Assembly (NCBI GenBank): GCA_022843025.1
Contig: JALHOL010000003.1
Span: 372,001 to 436,000, forward strand
DNA: 64,000 nt
Source: Paracoccaceae bacterium
GTDB lineage: Bacteria > Pseudomonadota > Alphaproteobacteria > Rhodobacterales > Rhodobacteraceae
Direction of reading: 5' to 3'
This document shows positions 16,157 to 24,623 of this stretch, piece by piece. The notes beneath the pieces are model-generated. The model worked only from the letters and a program-made list of their open reading frames with translations, was not told where the DNA came from and made no database searches. The position numbers were made by a program, and so were the translations under genes. How positions within the stretch are numbered: the first letter of the stretch is position 1; every line of letters begins with the position of its first letter.

Positions 16157-16349
16157 GGGGCGCTCCTTGTGGCGACACAGGTAGCACAGGGGGGGAAGGG
16201 GGAAAGGGGTTGTTAACCGTCTAAGGAAAACGGCCGCACTATCGAGGGCGCACCACTAGGGCCTTGACCACGGCACCCGTCGCACAACAGACTGCTCGTC
16301 GGACGCAAGTCCTGTGTGGTTTTACGAGTGCTGTTCAAGGAGATGTATT

Positions 16350-17525
16350 TTGCTCCAGTTGCCCAAGTCGCAGGTTGCGAACTTTCAAAAACTTTCCGAC
16401 ATCTACGATCTGTTCGATCCCGCCATGGATGCGGTGATCCGGGACCATCTCAAAACCTCGCCCGTTCACAGCCGCCGCACCTGGGAGTTTTCCATCATCT
16501 TCCTTGCCCTGCACGCGGCGGGCTGTTTGCATCCGCAGGCGCGCGGTCTGGCCATGGGGGCGGGGACCGAGCGGCTGATCTATGCCATCGCCCCGCAGGT
16601 GGAAAAGGTCGTGGTGACCGATCTTTATGGCATGCTGGGCGCTTGGAAGGGGCTGGATGTGCCCGACCCGCAAAAGCTGATCATGGCCAAGGCCCCCTGG
16701 CCGGTGGCAGAGGAAAAGCTTCAGGCGCTGCCCATGGACATGCGCGATCTGAAATTCCCCGATGACAGTTTTGACTTCTGCTGGTCGACCGGCGCGTTTG
16801 AACATATTGGCGGGGATGAGGATTTCATCCGCCATCTGAATGAAGTCTATCGGGTGCTGAAACCGGGGGGCACCTATGTGTTCACCACGGCCTGCGTGAT
16901 GGGCGACCAGACCGCCCGGATTCCGCATAATTACTATTTCAACCCGACGCATCTGATGGACCTCGCACATGAATCGATGTTGCAGGCCAATAGGGTGTTT
17001 GACTGCTTGCTCAGGGATCACACGCTGAATCAGGCCCGGCTGGAACGCCCGGAAACCTATGGATTTCTTGGGGCGAATAACGGCGTCGCACCGCTGGTTG
17101 CGCTGCGCCGGGGGCTTTTGATCATCGGGAATTCCGTCGTGCTGACGAAATCGGCGGCACGGAAGGTGCGCCCCGTCGTTAAAGGCTTCGCCAGAACCCG
17201 CGCCATGGCCGAACGCAGCGCGCGCAGCCTGATGGGCAAGATGTGGAAAGACTGGATGGGTCTTGCCCTGACACTGCAAGAGGATGCGCTGCGGTCGGAA
17301 CCGCAATGGTTTGGCGAAGGCCCGGTCGAGGCGCAGATCCTCGGCTCCTTCTCCGAGGCGCGGGTGTTCTCACGCGGGCTTGTCACCCCGGAACAGACAT
17401 TGGTGACCACATCGCGCAAAGGCCTGATCCGGTTCGAGGCCCGCGATGACCTGCTCTACACACTGCGCGTCTCGAACGCCAATCCCGACGCGGTGGTGCT
17501 GCGCGCGCGGCACGCGAGGGTTTAG
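16350..17525 (+). CDS. SAM-dependent methyltransferase (class I)
   Basis: 391-residue protein. A class I methyltransferase domain occupies about residues 60-190: glycine-containing motif I region (GLAMGAGTERLIYAIA), acidic loop (VVTDLYG), motif around MDMRDLKFPDDSFDFCWSTGAFEHIGG, and the post-motif VYRVLKPGGTYVF. The C-terminal 180 residues are unassigned. A TTG at 16350 is chosen because AAGGAG lies 7 bases upstream, giving (M)LQLPKSQVANFQ; a GTG at 16314 lacks such a site. The methyl acceptor is unknown. The gene is alone on its strand. Confidence 0.8.
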   Translation: MLQLPKSQVANFQKLSDIYDLFDPAMDAVIRDHLKTSPVHSRRTWEFSIIFLALHAAGCLHPQARGLAMGAGTERLIYAIAPQVEKVVVTDLYGMLGAWKGLDVPDPQKLIMAKAPWPVAEEKLQALPMDMRDLKFPDDSFDFCWSTGAFEHIGGDEDFIRHLNEVYRVLKPGGTYVFTTACVMGDQTARIPHNYYFNPTHLMDLAHESMLQANRVFDCLLRDHTLNQARLERPETYGFLGANNGVAPLVALRRGLLIIGNSVVLTKSAARKVRPVVKGFARTRAMAERSARSLMGKMWKDWMGLALTLQEDALRSEPQWFGEGPVEAQILGSFSEARVFSRGLVTPEQTLVTTSRKGLIRFEARDDLLYTLRVSNANPDAVVLRARHARV

Positions 17526-17584
17526 AGTGGAGCTGGAGGAGGGTTTAGGGTGGAGTTGGTGGAGGGTTGAGGTGAGAGCGGGCA

Positions 17585-18073
17585 TTAGGCGGGTGTTTGC
17601 GCCCTCACCCACTCCCGCAACACACAGCCCGGCCCGTCCTCCCGCAACCGACGCTCATGAATCACCCGCCACCCCCCCTCATCAAAGGCCGGGAAAAACG
17701 CGTCTGCGTCGGGGATTGTCAGGTCCACTTCTGTCACCAGCAGCCGGTGGGCCCGTGGCAGCAGAGCGCGGTAGATGGCGCTGCCGCCGATGCCGTAGAG
17801 GCGGGTGTGGCCGGCGTCGAGCGCCAGGGCGATGGCGGCCTCGGGCGTGGGGGCGGTGGTTTCCCAGACTGTCGGGTCAGAGGTGACCACGATGTTGAGC
17901 CGGTTCTTCAGCGGGCGGAAGGGCAGGCTTTCCCATGTGCGCCGCCCCATGATCAGCGCGCCACCGGTCGTTTCCCGCTGAAACGCGGCAAGGTCTTCGG
18001 GCGCGTGCCAAGGGATCGTGTTCCCCTTGCCGATGGCCCCGTTGCGGGCGCGGGCGACGATGAGCGTCAGCAT
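17585..18073 (-). CDS. folA: Dihydrofolate reductase
   Basis: 162-residue DHFR with the normal landmarks: IVARARNGAIGKGNTIPWH at the N-terminus, the catalytic acidic residue in PEDLAAFQRETTG, the NADPH-binding GRRTWESLPFRPLKNR, and GGSAIYRALLPRAHRL. It regenerates tetrahydrofolate after thymidylate synthesis. Its ATG shares one base with the thyA stop (TGATG at 18075-18071), so thyA and folA form a coupled operon. Confidence 0.96.
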   Translation of the reverse strand: MLTLIVARARNGAIGKGNTIPWHAPEDLAAFQRETTGGALIMGRRTWESLPFRPLKNRLNIVVTSDPTVWETTAPTPEAAIALALDAGHTRLYGIGGSAIYRALLPRAHRLLVTEVDLTIPDADAFFPAFDEGGWRVIHERRLREDGPGCVLREWVRAQTPA

Positions 18074-18852
18074 CAGACCGCCACCGGGGCCTTGATGGCG
18101 GGATGGGGGTCATAGCCTGTGATCTCAAAATCCTCGAACTTGAAGTCAAAGATGGACTGGACAGGGCGCGTGATCCGCAGCTTTGGCAGCGGGCGGGGGT
18201 CGCGGGCAAGCTGGGTGGCGACCTGATCCATGTGGTTGGAATAGATATGCGCGTCGCCGATGGAATGGACGAAATCGCCCGGTTCATAGCCCGTGACATG
18301 GGCCAGCATCACCAGAAGCAGCGCATAGGAGGCGATGTTGAACGGCACGCCGAGGAACATGTCGGCGCTGCGCTGGTAGAGTTGCAGGTGAAGCTTCCCG
18401 CCAAGGATGCGGACCTGCCACATCGTATGGCAGGGCGGCAGCGCCATCTGCGGCACGTCGAGCGGGTTCCATGCGGAAACGATCAGGCGGCGGGAATCCG
18501 GCGACTTGCGGATCATGTCGATCAGCGTCTGGATCTGATCCACGCCCCCGAAATCGCGCCACTGGCGGCCATAGACGGGGCCAAGGTCGCCATTCGCGTC
18601 GGCCCATTCATCCCAGATCGTCACGCCATTGTCGTTCAGGTAGCGGATGTTGGTATCGCCCTGCAAGAACCACAGAAGTTCGTGGATGATCGACTTGATG
18701 TGCAGCTTCTTGGTGGTAACCAGCGGGAAGCCATCGGCGAGTGGGTAGCGGCATTGCAGGCCGAAATGGCTGATGGTGCCGGTACCTGTGCGGTCGGTGG
18801 AGGGGGTGCCTTGGGCAAGGACGGTGCGGAGCGCGTCGTGATATTGCTGCAT
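18073..18852 (-). CDS. thyA: Thymidylate synthase
   Basis: 259-residue ThyA. The nucleophile Cys141 lies in LPPCHTMWQ, with dUMP/folate-binding segments RTGTGT (residues 21-26), [11 protein letters not shown] and [13 protein letters not shown]. It makes dTMP from dUMP using methylenetetrahydrofolate. The start at 18852 ([12 protein letters not shown]) matches family N-termini; a longer frame to 18954 would cover the promoter between thyA and the divergent glyoxalase gene. It is coupled to folA downstream. Confidence 0.97.
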   Translation of the reverse strand: MQQYHDALRTVLAQGTPSTDRTGTGTISHFGLQCRYPLADGFPLVTTKKLHIKSIIHELLWFLQGDTNIRYLNDNGVTIWDEWADANGDLGPVYGRQWRDFGGVDQIQTLIDMIRKSPDSRRLIVSAWNPLDVPQMALPPCHTMWQVRILGGKLHLQLYQRSADMFLGVPFNIASYALLLVMLAHVTGYEPGDFVHSIGDAHIYSNHMDQVATQLARDPRPLPKLRITRPVQSIFDFKFEDFEITGYDPHPAIKAPVAV

Positions 18853-18953
18853 GGGCCTGCCGATGGGTATGGGATGAGTCGGGTTCCACTCTATCTTGTG
18901 GTGGGCTTGGGTGCGACGGGCTATGTAAGGTGGAATGGAAAAAGGAGGCCGCA

Positions 18954-19382
18954 ATGGGCATTCGGTATCTGCATACGATGGTAAGGGTGAAGGATCTGGA
19001 GGCGTCGATCGCCTTCTACAAGCTTTTGGGGCTGGAGGAGACGCGGCGCTATGACAATGAAGGCGGGCGGTTCACGCTGGTCTTCCTCGCGCCCCCCGGT
19101 CAGCCGGAATGCCCGGTGGAGTTGACCTATAACTGGGATGGCGATGACGGCTTGCCAAGCGACAGCCGCCATTTCGGGCATCTGGCCTATGAGGTGGATG
19201 ACATCCACGCCACCTGCGCGCATTTGCAGGCGAACGGCGTGGTGATCAACCGCCCGCCGCGCGACGGGCGGATGGCCTTTGTGCGCAGCCCCGACAATAT
19301 CTCGATCGAGTTGCTGCAAAAGGGTGGCGCTTTGGAGCCGGTCGAGCCGTGGAAGAGCATGGCAAGCACTGGGCATTGGTGA
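18954..19382 (+). CDS. gloA: Lactoylglutathione lyase (glyoxalase I)
   Basis: 142-residue VOC-superfamily glyoxalase I. Metal ligands expected for the family are visible: His in RYLHTMVRV, Glu in PVELTYN, His in FGHLAYEV and Glu in ISIELLQ. It isomerises the methylglyoxal-glutathione hemithioacetal. The start at 18954 is fixed by AAAGGAGG at good distance. It is divergent from thyA. Confidence 0.93.
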   Translation: MGIRYLHTMVRVKDLEASIAFYKLLGLEETRRYDNEGGRFTLVFLAPPGQPECPVELTYNWDGDDGLPSDSRHFGHLAYEVDDIHATCAHLQANGVVINRPPRDGRMAFVRSPDNISIELLQKGGALEPVEPWKSMASTGHW

Positions 19383-19390
19383 GTGCAGGC

Positions 19391-19410
19391 GGGGGGACCA
19401 TGGTCCCCCC
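19391..19410. terminator. Perfect 20-bp palindrome after gloA
   Basis: G6-ACCATGGT-C6, a perfect palindrome centred on an NcoI-type CCATGG, starts 8 bases after the gloA stop. It may act as a terminator hairpin shared with the convergent ribD, but there is no U-tract. Confidence 0.5.
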
Positions 19411-19463
19411 GCGCGCCCCTTTGCGCAGAGTCAGACCGGCGGCGCAGCGGAGTGTGGGGAATT

Positions 19464-19485
19464 GGGTATTTGGGCCAAGGTGAAA
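19464..19485 (+). repeat. Dispersed intergenic motif, copy 1
   Basis: The sequence GTATTTGGGCCAAGGTGAA lies between convergent gloA and ribD. It is one base off the copy at 59806-59827 and is related to copies at 26743-26796 and 30596-30619. Confidence 0.75.
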
Positions 19486-19492
19486 CGGCAGG

Positions 19493-20572
19493 TCAGAAGG
19501 ACCAGCGGGTAAGTGTGTCGGGGCCGAGGGTGGTGGCGTCGATCAACCTTGGTCGCGGGGCATCAGCGAGCGCCGTCAGGCCGAGGGGGCCTAGGACCGG
19601 GATCCCGTCGCCGCCGATCAGGCAGCCAGCCTGAAACAAGGCAAGTTCATCGACAAGGTTCGCGCGTATCAGCGCGGCGGCGAACTGACCGCCAGCTTCG
19701 ATCAGGATGCGGGTCAGGCCCTCTGTCGCCAGCAGGCGAAAGGTGGCGGGCAGGTCGAGATGGTCGCCATCTGTCGGGGCTGTGATCAGGCGGGCATTGG
19801 TTTGATCCCAGCCGTTGGGTGCGGCGTCAGGACCGTGCAGCACCCAGACGGGGTGCAGGGCGGCTGTCTGGCCGAGGCGGGATGCCGCGGGCACGCGCAG
19901 GCGGGTATCAGCAAGGATGCGAAGCGGCTGATGGCTGGCGCCGATATCGCGGGCCGTAAGGTCGGGGTCATCGGCCAGCGCGGTGGCAGAGGTCGTCAGC
20001 ACGGCGTCGTGGGCGAGGCGCATCTGATGGACAGCGCGGCGGGCAGCCGGGCCGGTGATCCAGCGGCTTTCGCCCGAGGCTGTGGCGATGCGGCCATCGA
20101 GTGTGGTTGCCAACTTCAGCGTGACGAAGGGTAGGCCTGCCGTGATGCGCTTGAGGAAACCTGCCTGCAGCGCCCGCGCGCGGGGTTCCAGCACACCTTC
20201 CGTCACCGCAAGGCCTGCGTCGCGCAGGATGGCATGGCCCCGGCCCGAGACGCGGGGATCGGGGTCGGTTTGCGCGGTCACCACGCGGGCGACCTCGGCC
20301 GCGACCAGCGCCTCGGCACAGGGGGAGGTGCGGCCGTGATGGGCGCAGGGTTCCAGCGTGACATAGGCGGTGGCACCTTCGGCCTGCGCGCCCGCCTGCG
20401 CCAGCGCCATGCGTTCGGCATGGGGCCTGCCGCCCGGCTGTGTCCAGCCGCGCCCGATGATGCGACCTGCCTTGACGATCACGCAGCCTACAGCCGGGTT
20501 GGGCCATGTGCGGCCAAGCCCCCGCGCGGCAAGCGCGAGGGCGTGGGACATATGGACCTCATCCTCGGTCAC
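19493..20572 (-). CDS. ribD: Bifunctional diaminohydroxyphosphoribosylaminopyrimidine deaminase / reductase
   Basis: 359-residue RibD. The N-terminal deaminase domain carries the zinc motif HAE (GRPHAERMALA) and PCAHHGRTSPC; the C-terminal RibD reductase domain follows (FVTLKLATTLDGRIATASGESRWITG, then GLTRILIEAGGQFAAALI). It catalyses the second and third steps of riboflavin synthesis. The GTG at 20572 gives (M)TEDEVHMSHALALAARG, which agrees with related proteins, and begins 10 bases after the nrdR stop; the internal ATG at 20551 is the alternative. It is probably co-transcribed with nrdR. Confidence 0.94.
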   Translation of the reverse strand: MTEDEVHMSHALALAARGLGRTWPNPAVGCVIVKAGRIIGRGWTQPGGRPHAERMALAQAGAQAEGATAYVTLEPCAHHGRTSPCAEALVAAEVARVVTAQTDPDPRVSGRGHAILRDAGLAVTEGVLEPRARALQAGFLKRITAGLPFVTLKLATTLDGRIATASGESRWITGPAARRAVHQMRLAHDAVLTTSATALADDPDLTARDIGASHQPLRILADTRLRVPAASRLGQTAALHPVWVLHGPDAAPNGWDQTNARLITAPTDGDHLDLPATFRLLATEGLTRILIEAGGQFAAALIRANLVDELALFQAGCLIGGDGIPVLGPLGLTALADAPRPRLIDATTLGPDTLTRWSF

Positions 20573-20582
20573 ATGCGGCCCG

Positions 20583-21050
20583 TCACTCTTCGGGGCCGCC
20601 GCCGGGGCGAAGTTCGCTGACGAATTTGTCGAAATCATCCGCTGCCTGGAAGTTTTTGTAGACGCTGGCAAAGCGGACATAGGCCACGGTGTCGATCCGG
20701 GCGAGGGATTCCATGACAATCTCACCGATAACCTTCGACGAGATGTCGGTTTCGCCCAGGGATTCCAGCCGCCGCACGATGCCGGAAATCATCTGGTCGA
20801 TGCGTTCGGGATCGATGGGCCGCTTCTGCATGGCGATGCGGATGGAGCGTTCCAGCTTGGTCCGGTCGAAATCTTCGCGTTTGCCGCTGGATTTGATGAC
20901 GACCAGATCGCGCAGCTGCACACGTTCATAGGTGGTAAAGCGGCCGCCACAGGCCGGGCAGAAACGCCGCCGCCGAATGGCGACGTGGTCCTCGGCGGGA
21001 CGGCTGTCCTTTACCTGGGTGTCGATATTGCCGCAGAATGGGCAGCGCAT
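20583..21050 (-). CDS. nrdR: Transcriptional repressor NrdR
   Basis: 155-residue NrdR. A zinc ribbon with Cys3, Cys6, Cys31 and Cys34 is followed by an ATP-cone domain ([21 protein letters not shown]). It represses ribonucleotide reductase genes according to ATP/dATP state. The nrdR-ribD order is conserved in many bacteria. It is first in its operon, with about 150 bp of non-coding DNA upstream before the toxin gene. Confidence 0.96.
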   Translation of the reverse strand: MRCPFCGNIDTQVKDSRPAEDHVAIRRRRFCPACGGRFTTYERVQLRDLVVIKSSGKREDFDRTKLERSIRIAMQKRPIDPERIDQMISGIVRRLESLGETDISSKVIGEIVMESLARIDTVAYVRFASVYKNFQAADDFDKFVSELRPGGGPEE

Positions 21051-21207
21051 GGGCCCCCTCCTTGCTTGTTGTTGGTTACGCCTGCCTCATGCCGGGGTGT
21101 TTCCCCCGGTTCGGCCCAAACTATAGGGGGGGAAGCGAGGTTTCGCCTAGAGGGAACTGCGCGGCCCCATATCCGGGGGTGGCGGGGTGTGGCGGCGGGG
21201 ACTCAGG

Positions 21208-21462
21208 TCAGTAATGATAGCGGCATTGCACGACCTCGATTGCCGATGCCGTCACGCGATAGACAAGGCGATGTTCACGTGTGATCCGGCGCGACCAGAA
21301 GCCCGACAGATCACCCTTCAGTGGCTCGGGTTTGCCTGTGCCTTCGAAGGGATGGCGCTGAAATTCGCGGATCAGGGCGTTCAGTTTTCGGGACGTCGCC
21401 TTGTCGGTTTCCTGCCAGTACAGGTATTGTTCCCAGGCCTTGTCCCAGAACAGCAGGTTCAT
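21208..21462 (-). CDS. yoeB: YoeB-type mRNA interferase toxin
   Basis: 84-residue Txe/YoeB toxin, the same length as E. coli YoeB, ending in the catalytic His83-Tyr84 pair (CRYHY). The RNase core (LIREFQRHPFEGTGKPEPLKGDLSGFWSRRITREHRLVYRV) holds the expected Glu/Arg residues. It cleaves mRNA on the ribosome. It overlaps the antitoxin gene by 4 bases (ATGA), the normal YefM-YoeB arrangement. Confidence 0.94.
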   Translation of the reverse strand: MNLLFWDKAWEQYLYWQETDKATSRKLNALIREFQRHPFEGTGKPEPLKGDLSGFWSRRITREHRLVYRVTASAIEVVQCRYHY

Positions 21463-21713
21463 TCGTCGATCAGATCACGCGGCTGCCCCTGCCCCGCGTT
21501 CAGCGCAGCGATCCCTTCGCGCAACAGCCGGGCATTGGCGGGGCTGGCGAGCAGATAGGTTGTTTCATCCATGCTGGCCCAGTCTTCCAGACTGACCATG
21601 ACCACGGGCTTGCCGCCCGCGCGGGTGACGATGACAGGTTCATGGTCATCGTTCACACGGTCCATGACAGCGGAGAGGTTGGCACGGAGTTCTGTGGAGG
21701 TGAGGGTTTTCAT
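21459..21713 (-). CDS. yefM: YefM-type antitoxin
   Basis: 84-residue Phd/YefM antitoxin. The N-terminal DNA-binding fold (STELRANLSAVMDRVNDDHEPVIVTRAGGKPVVMVSLEDW) is followed by a C-terminal toxin-binding tail. It neutralises YoeB and autorepresses the operon. The start at 21713 gives MKTLTSTELRANL; a frame from 21749 would run through the operator. Two TGTACG elements 12 bp apart sit just upstream. Confidence 0.94.
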   Translation of the reverse strand: MKTLTSTELRANLSAVMDRVNDDHEPVIVTRAGGKPVVMVSLEDWASMDETTYLLASPANARLLREGIAALNAGQGQPRDLIDE

Positions 21714-21722
21714 GGGGATGAA

Positions 21723-21740
21723 TGTACGTGATTGTGTACG
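21723..21740. promoter_or_regulatory. Probable YefM-YoeB operator
   Basis: TGTACG occurs at 21723-21728 and 21735-21740, 12 bp apart, 10 bp upstream of the yefM ATG. The E. coli YefM operator uses TGTACA cores with the same 12-bp spacing, so this is a close structural match with one base changed in each core. Confidence 0.6.
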
Positions 21741-21806
21741 TTTGGGCAAGATCAGTCTGACACTGCTTCACGCTCAACCCTCCGAAACTTGCCCAATAAC
21801 AAAGTT

Positions 21807-22415
21807 CTACGCAGAATGCCTGTAGATACTCATGACCACCTTGCCATTGCCCCGGATGAGTTTCTGCATTTCAGAGAATGCCAACACAGTCTTTCCGTTT
21901 GAAATTCCGGCATCAACAAAATAAACGGGAAGAAATCTGTTTTTGTTATACGCTCCACCCTTCAATTGGCCCGCTAGGTGCTTTATGTTATTGGAGAAAT
22001 CGTTTGCCGTTTTGTACTGCGGAAAATGGTCATCTAGGAGGCTCTTTGAACCAAGACCGTTGAGCGCATCAATCATGATGTGCAGGTGCAAAATACAAGA
22101 TTCAGCATCGGCTAACGCGTTGAAATAATGAGCCAGTTTCGGTTGATCGCGCTTGAAATCCTTGAAATACAGCCTCAGCGACTTGCGCATGCTTCCGTAT
22201 GATTTTGCAGCATAAATGCACCGGCGAGCATACTGACGAACCAAAGTATTTTGAGCATCATTGAACTGCCCCAACAATACGCGCCTATTGGCAATATTCC
22301 ACATTAGGGAATGGACGGGTGGCAATACTATTCCAACCGAAGGACATTTTATAGAAGTGAAATCCCAAAGCTGAGGTGCAAACTCGTCAACAACCGTCTC
22401 GCTGTACTGGATCAA
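21807..22415 (-). CDS. Hypothetical protein in AT-richer segment
   Basis: 202-residue protein of unknown family. It starts with TTG at 22415, which is preceded by GAGGGA at about 6 bases; the next in-frame codons give (M)IQYSETVVDEF. No signal peptide or membrane helix is evident. The sequence is Lys/Asn/Tyr/Phe-rich compared with neighbours (YAAKSYGSMRKSLRLYFKDFKRD, NDFSNNIKHLAGQ) and the DNA is visibly less GC-rich, so recent acquisition is likely. It lies between rpoD and the YefM-YoeB pair on the same strand, but rpoD ends in a terminator before it. It could be a cargo or defence gene of a small island; no motif supports a specific function. Confidence 0.6.
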   Translation of the reverse strand: MIQYSETVVDEFAPQLWDFTSIKCPSVGIVLPPVHSLMWNIANRRVLLGQFNDAQNTLVRQYARRCIYAAKSYGSMRKSLRLYFKDFKRDQPKLAHYFNALADAESCILHLHIMIDALNGLGSKSLLDDHFPQYKTANDFSNNIKHLAGQLKGGAYNKNRFLPVYFVDAGISNGKTVLAFSEMQKLIRGNGKVVMSIYRHSA

Positions 22416-22461
22416 AATTTTCCCTCAGATAGAAAAAGTATCCAATCATCAATCCAGCAGA

Positions 22462-22483
22462 AAGGCGCCCCGCAGGGCGCCTT
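22462..22483 (-). terminator. rpoD terminator
   Basis: A perfect 9-bp stem (AAGGCGCCC and its complement, loop CGCA) lies 4 bases after the rpoD stop and is followed on the minus strand by TTTCT. Confidence 0.75.
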
Positions 22484-22487
22484 CTAT

Positions 22488-24485
22488 TCACTGATCCAGG
22501 AAACTCCGCAGTTTCCGGCTCCGTGACGGATGTTTCAGCTTCCTCAGCGCCTTCGCCTCGATCTGGCGGATGCGTTCGCGGGTGACGCTGAACTGTTGGC
22601 CCACTTCTTCCAGCGTGTGGTCGGTGTTCATGCCGATGCCGAAGCGCATCCGCAGGACGCGTTCTTCGCGGGGGGTGAGGCTGGCCAGAACGCGGGTCGT
22701 GGTTTCCTTCAGGTTTTCCTGAATGGCGCTGTCCAAGGGCAGGATCGCGTTCTTGTCTTCGATGAAATCGCCAAGCTGGCTGTCTTCCTCGTCGCCAATC
22801 GGGGTTTCCAAGGAAATCGGTTCCTTGGCGATCTTCATCACCTTGCGGACCTTTTCCAGCGGCATCTGGAGTTTCTCGGCCAGTTCTTCCGGTGTCGGTT
22901 CGCGGCCGATTTCGTGCAGCATCTGGCGGCCGGTGCGAACCAGCTTGTTGATCGTTTCGATCATGTGCACGGGGATACGGATCGTGCGGGCCTGATCGGC
23001 GATCGACCGGGTGATGGCCTGACGGATCCACCATGTGGCGTAGGTCGAGAATTTATAACCACGGCGGTATTCGAATTTATCCACGGCCTTCATCAGGCCG
23101 ATGTTGCCTTCCTGAATAAGGTCAAGGAATTGCAGACCGCGGTTGGTGTATTTCTTGGCGATGGAGATCACGAGGCGCAGGTTCGCCTCGACCATTTCCT
23201 TCTTGGCCTGACGGGCCTCTTTCTCGCCCTTTTGCACCTGGTTCACGATGCGGCGGAATTCGGAAATGTCGACGCCGATATACTGGCCGACCTGCGCCAT
23301 CTCGGCCCGCAGTTCTTCGACCTTGTCGCGCGATTTTTCCATCAGCGCCTGCCAGCCCCGGCCTGCCTTGGCGGCCATGCGGTCCAGCCAGGTGGGATCA
23401 AGCTCATAGCCCTGATATTCGTCGATGAATTCGCGGCGGTTGATGCGGGCGGCATCGGCCAGTTTCACCATGCCGGAATTGATCGCCATGATCTTGCGGT
23501 TGATGCCGTAAAGCTGATCAATCAGCGCTTCGATCCGGTTGTTGTGCAGGTGCAGCGCGTTGACGAGCGTGACGATCTCTGAGCGCAGCTTTTGATAGGC
23601 GGCTTCGTCGGATGCCGAATAGCTGGCGGTTTCCGACAGGGTCGCCGACATGCGCAGATCCTGCATTTCGGCCAGCTTGGAATAGTCGCGGGCGATGATT
23701 TCCAGCGTTTCCAGAACCTTGGGCTTCAGCGCGGCTTCCATCGCCGCCAGCGACATGGCGCTGGCTTCGTCATCGTCATCCTCTTCCTCGGCGCGCGAGA
23801 TGGGGTTGCCATCGGCGTCAAGTTCCGGCTCGGCGCTGCCGCCAGACCGGCGCGGGGCGGCGGCGGACATGTCCACCTCATCCAGCGCGGGGCCGCCTTC
23901 CATATCATCTTCACCGTCGAGCGACCGGCCGAAAGTGGCCTCAAGGTCGATCACGTCGCGCAACAGGATGTCTTCGTTCAGAAGTTCGTCGCGCCAGATG
24001 GTAATGGCCTGAAATGTCAGCGGGCTTTCGCACAGGCCCGCGATCATGGTGTTGCGCCCGGCCTCGATCCGCTTGGCGATGGCGATCTCGCCCTCGCGCG
24101 ACAGAAGTTCAACCGACCCCATCTCGCGCAGATACATGCGGACCGGGTCATCGGTGCGGTCCAGTGTTTCGGTCGTGGCCCCCACGACGGCCACTTCGCG
24201 CGAGGTGGACGAGGTTTCCACCAGTTCGCCGCCAACTTCGCCTTCTTCGGCTTCGTCATCTTCGATGACGTTGATGCCCATTTCCGACAGCATGGACATC
24301 ACGTCCTCGATCTGTTCGGACGAGACCTGTTCCGGCGGAAGCACGGTGTTGAGCTGTTCGTAGGTGATGTAGCCGCGCTCGCGGGCGTCGGCGATCATCT
24401 TCTTGACCGCGGCCTGGCTCATGTCGAGCGAGACATCGGCTTCCTGCTCTTCGGGCTTCGCGTCGTCAGTGTCTTTGAGTGCCAT
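22488..24485 (-). CDS. rpoD: RNA polymerase primary sigma factor (sigma-70)
   Basis: 665-residue sigma-70 factor with all regions: region 1.1 ([24 protein letters not shown]), region 1.2 ([29 protein letters not shown]), an acidic non-conserved region, regions 2.1-2.4 ([61 protein letters not shown] in pieces from about residue 435), region 3 and the region 4 helix-turn-helix ([29 protein letters not shown]). It directs housekeeping transcription. The start at 24485 has GGAG upstream and gives [13 protein letters not shown]. It lies downstream of dnaG on the same strand, the usual dnaG-rpoD order. Confidence 0.97.
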   Translation of the reverse strand: MALKDTDDAKPEEQEADVSLDMSQAAVKKMIADARERGYITYEQLNTVLPPEQVSSEQIEDVMSMLSEMGINVIEDDEAEEGEVGGELVETSSTSREVAVVGATTETLDRTDDPVRMYLREMGSVELLSREGEIAIAKRIEAGRNTMIAGLCESPLTFQAITIWRDELLNEDILLRDVIDLEATFGRSLDGEDDMEGGPALDEVDMSAAAPRRSGGSAEPELDADGNPISRAEEEDDDDEASAMSLAAMEAALKPKVLETLEIIARDYSKLAEMQDLRMSATLSETASYSASDEAAYQKLRSEIVTLVNALHLHNNRIEALIDQLYGINRKIMAINSGMVKLADAARINRREFIDEYQGYELDPTWLDRMAAKAGRGWQALMEKSRDKVEELRAEMAQVGQYIGVDISEFRRIVNQVQKGEKEARQAKKEMVEANLRLVISIAKKYTNRGLQFLDLIQEGNIGLMKAVDKFEYRRGYKFSTYATWWIRQAITRSIADQARTIRIPVHMIETINKLVRTGRQMLHEIGREPTPEELAEKLQMPLEKVRKVMKIAKEPISLETPIGDEEDSQLGDFIEDKNAILPLDSAIQENLKETTTRVLASLTPREERVLRMRFGIGMNTDHTLEEVGQQFSVTRERIRQIEAKALRKLKHPSRSRKLRSFLDQ

Positions 24486-24623
24486 GTGGTCTCCTCGGGC
24501 GCGGGGCGGATGCGAATCGGTTCGCCTGCAACGAATCAATAACGCGAATCACGGTGGGTTAAAGGGTGCGAACGGTGATTCTTTCGTATTCTTTGGGCTT
24601 TTCGGGCCTTGGGGTTTTGCCGG

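Noticed and set aside
17526-17584. GGAGGGTT-type direct repeats between the methyltransferase gene and folA
   Set aside because: Short, irregular and purine-rich; nothing distinguishes them from base bias.
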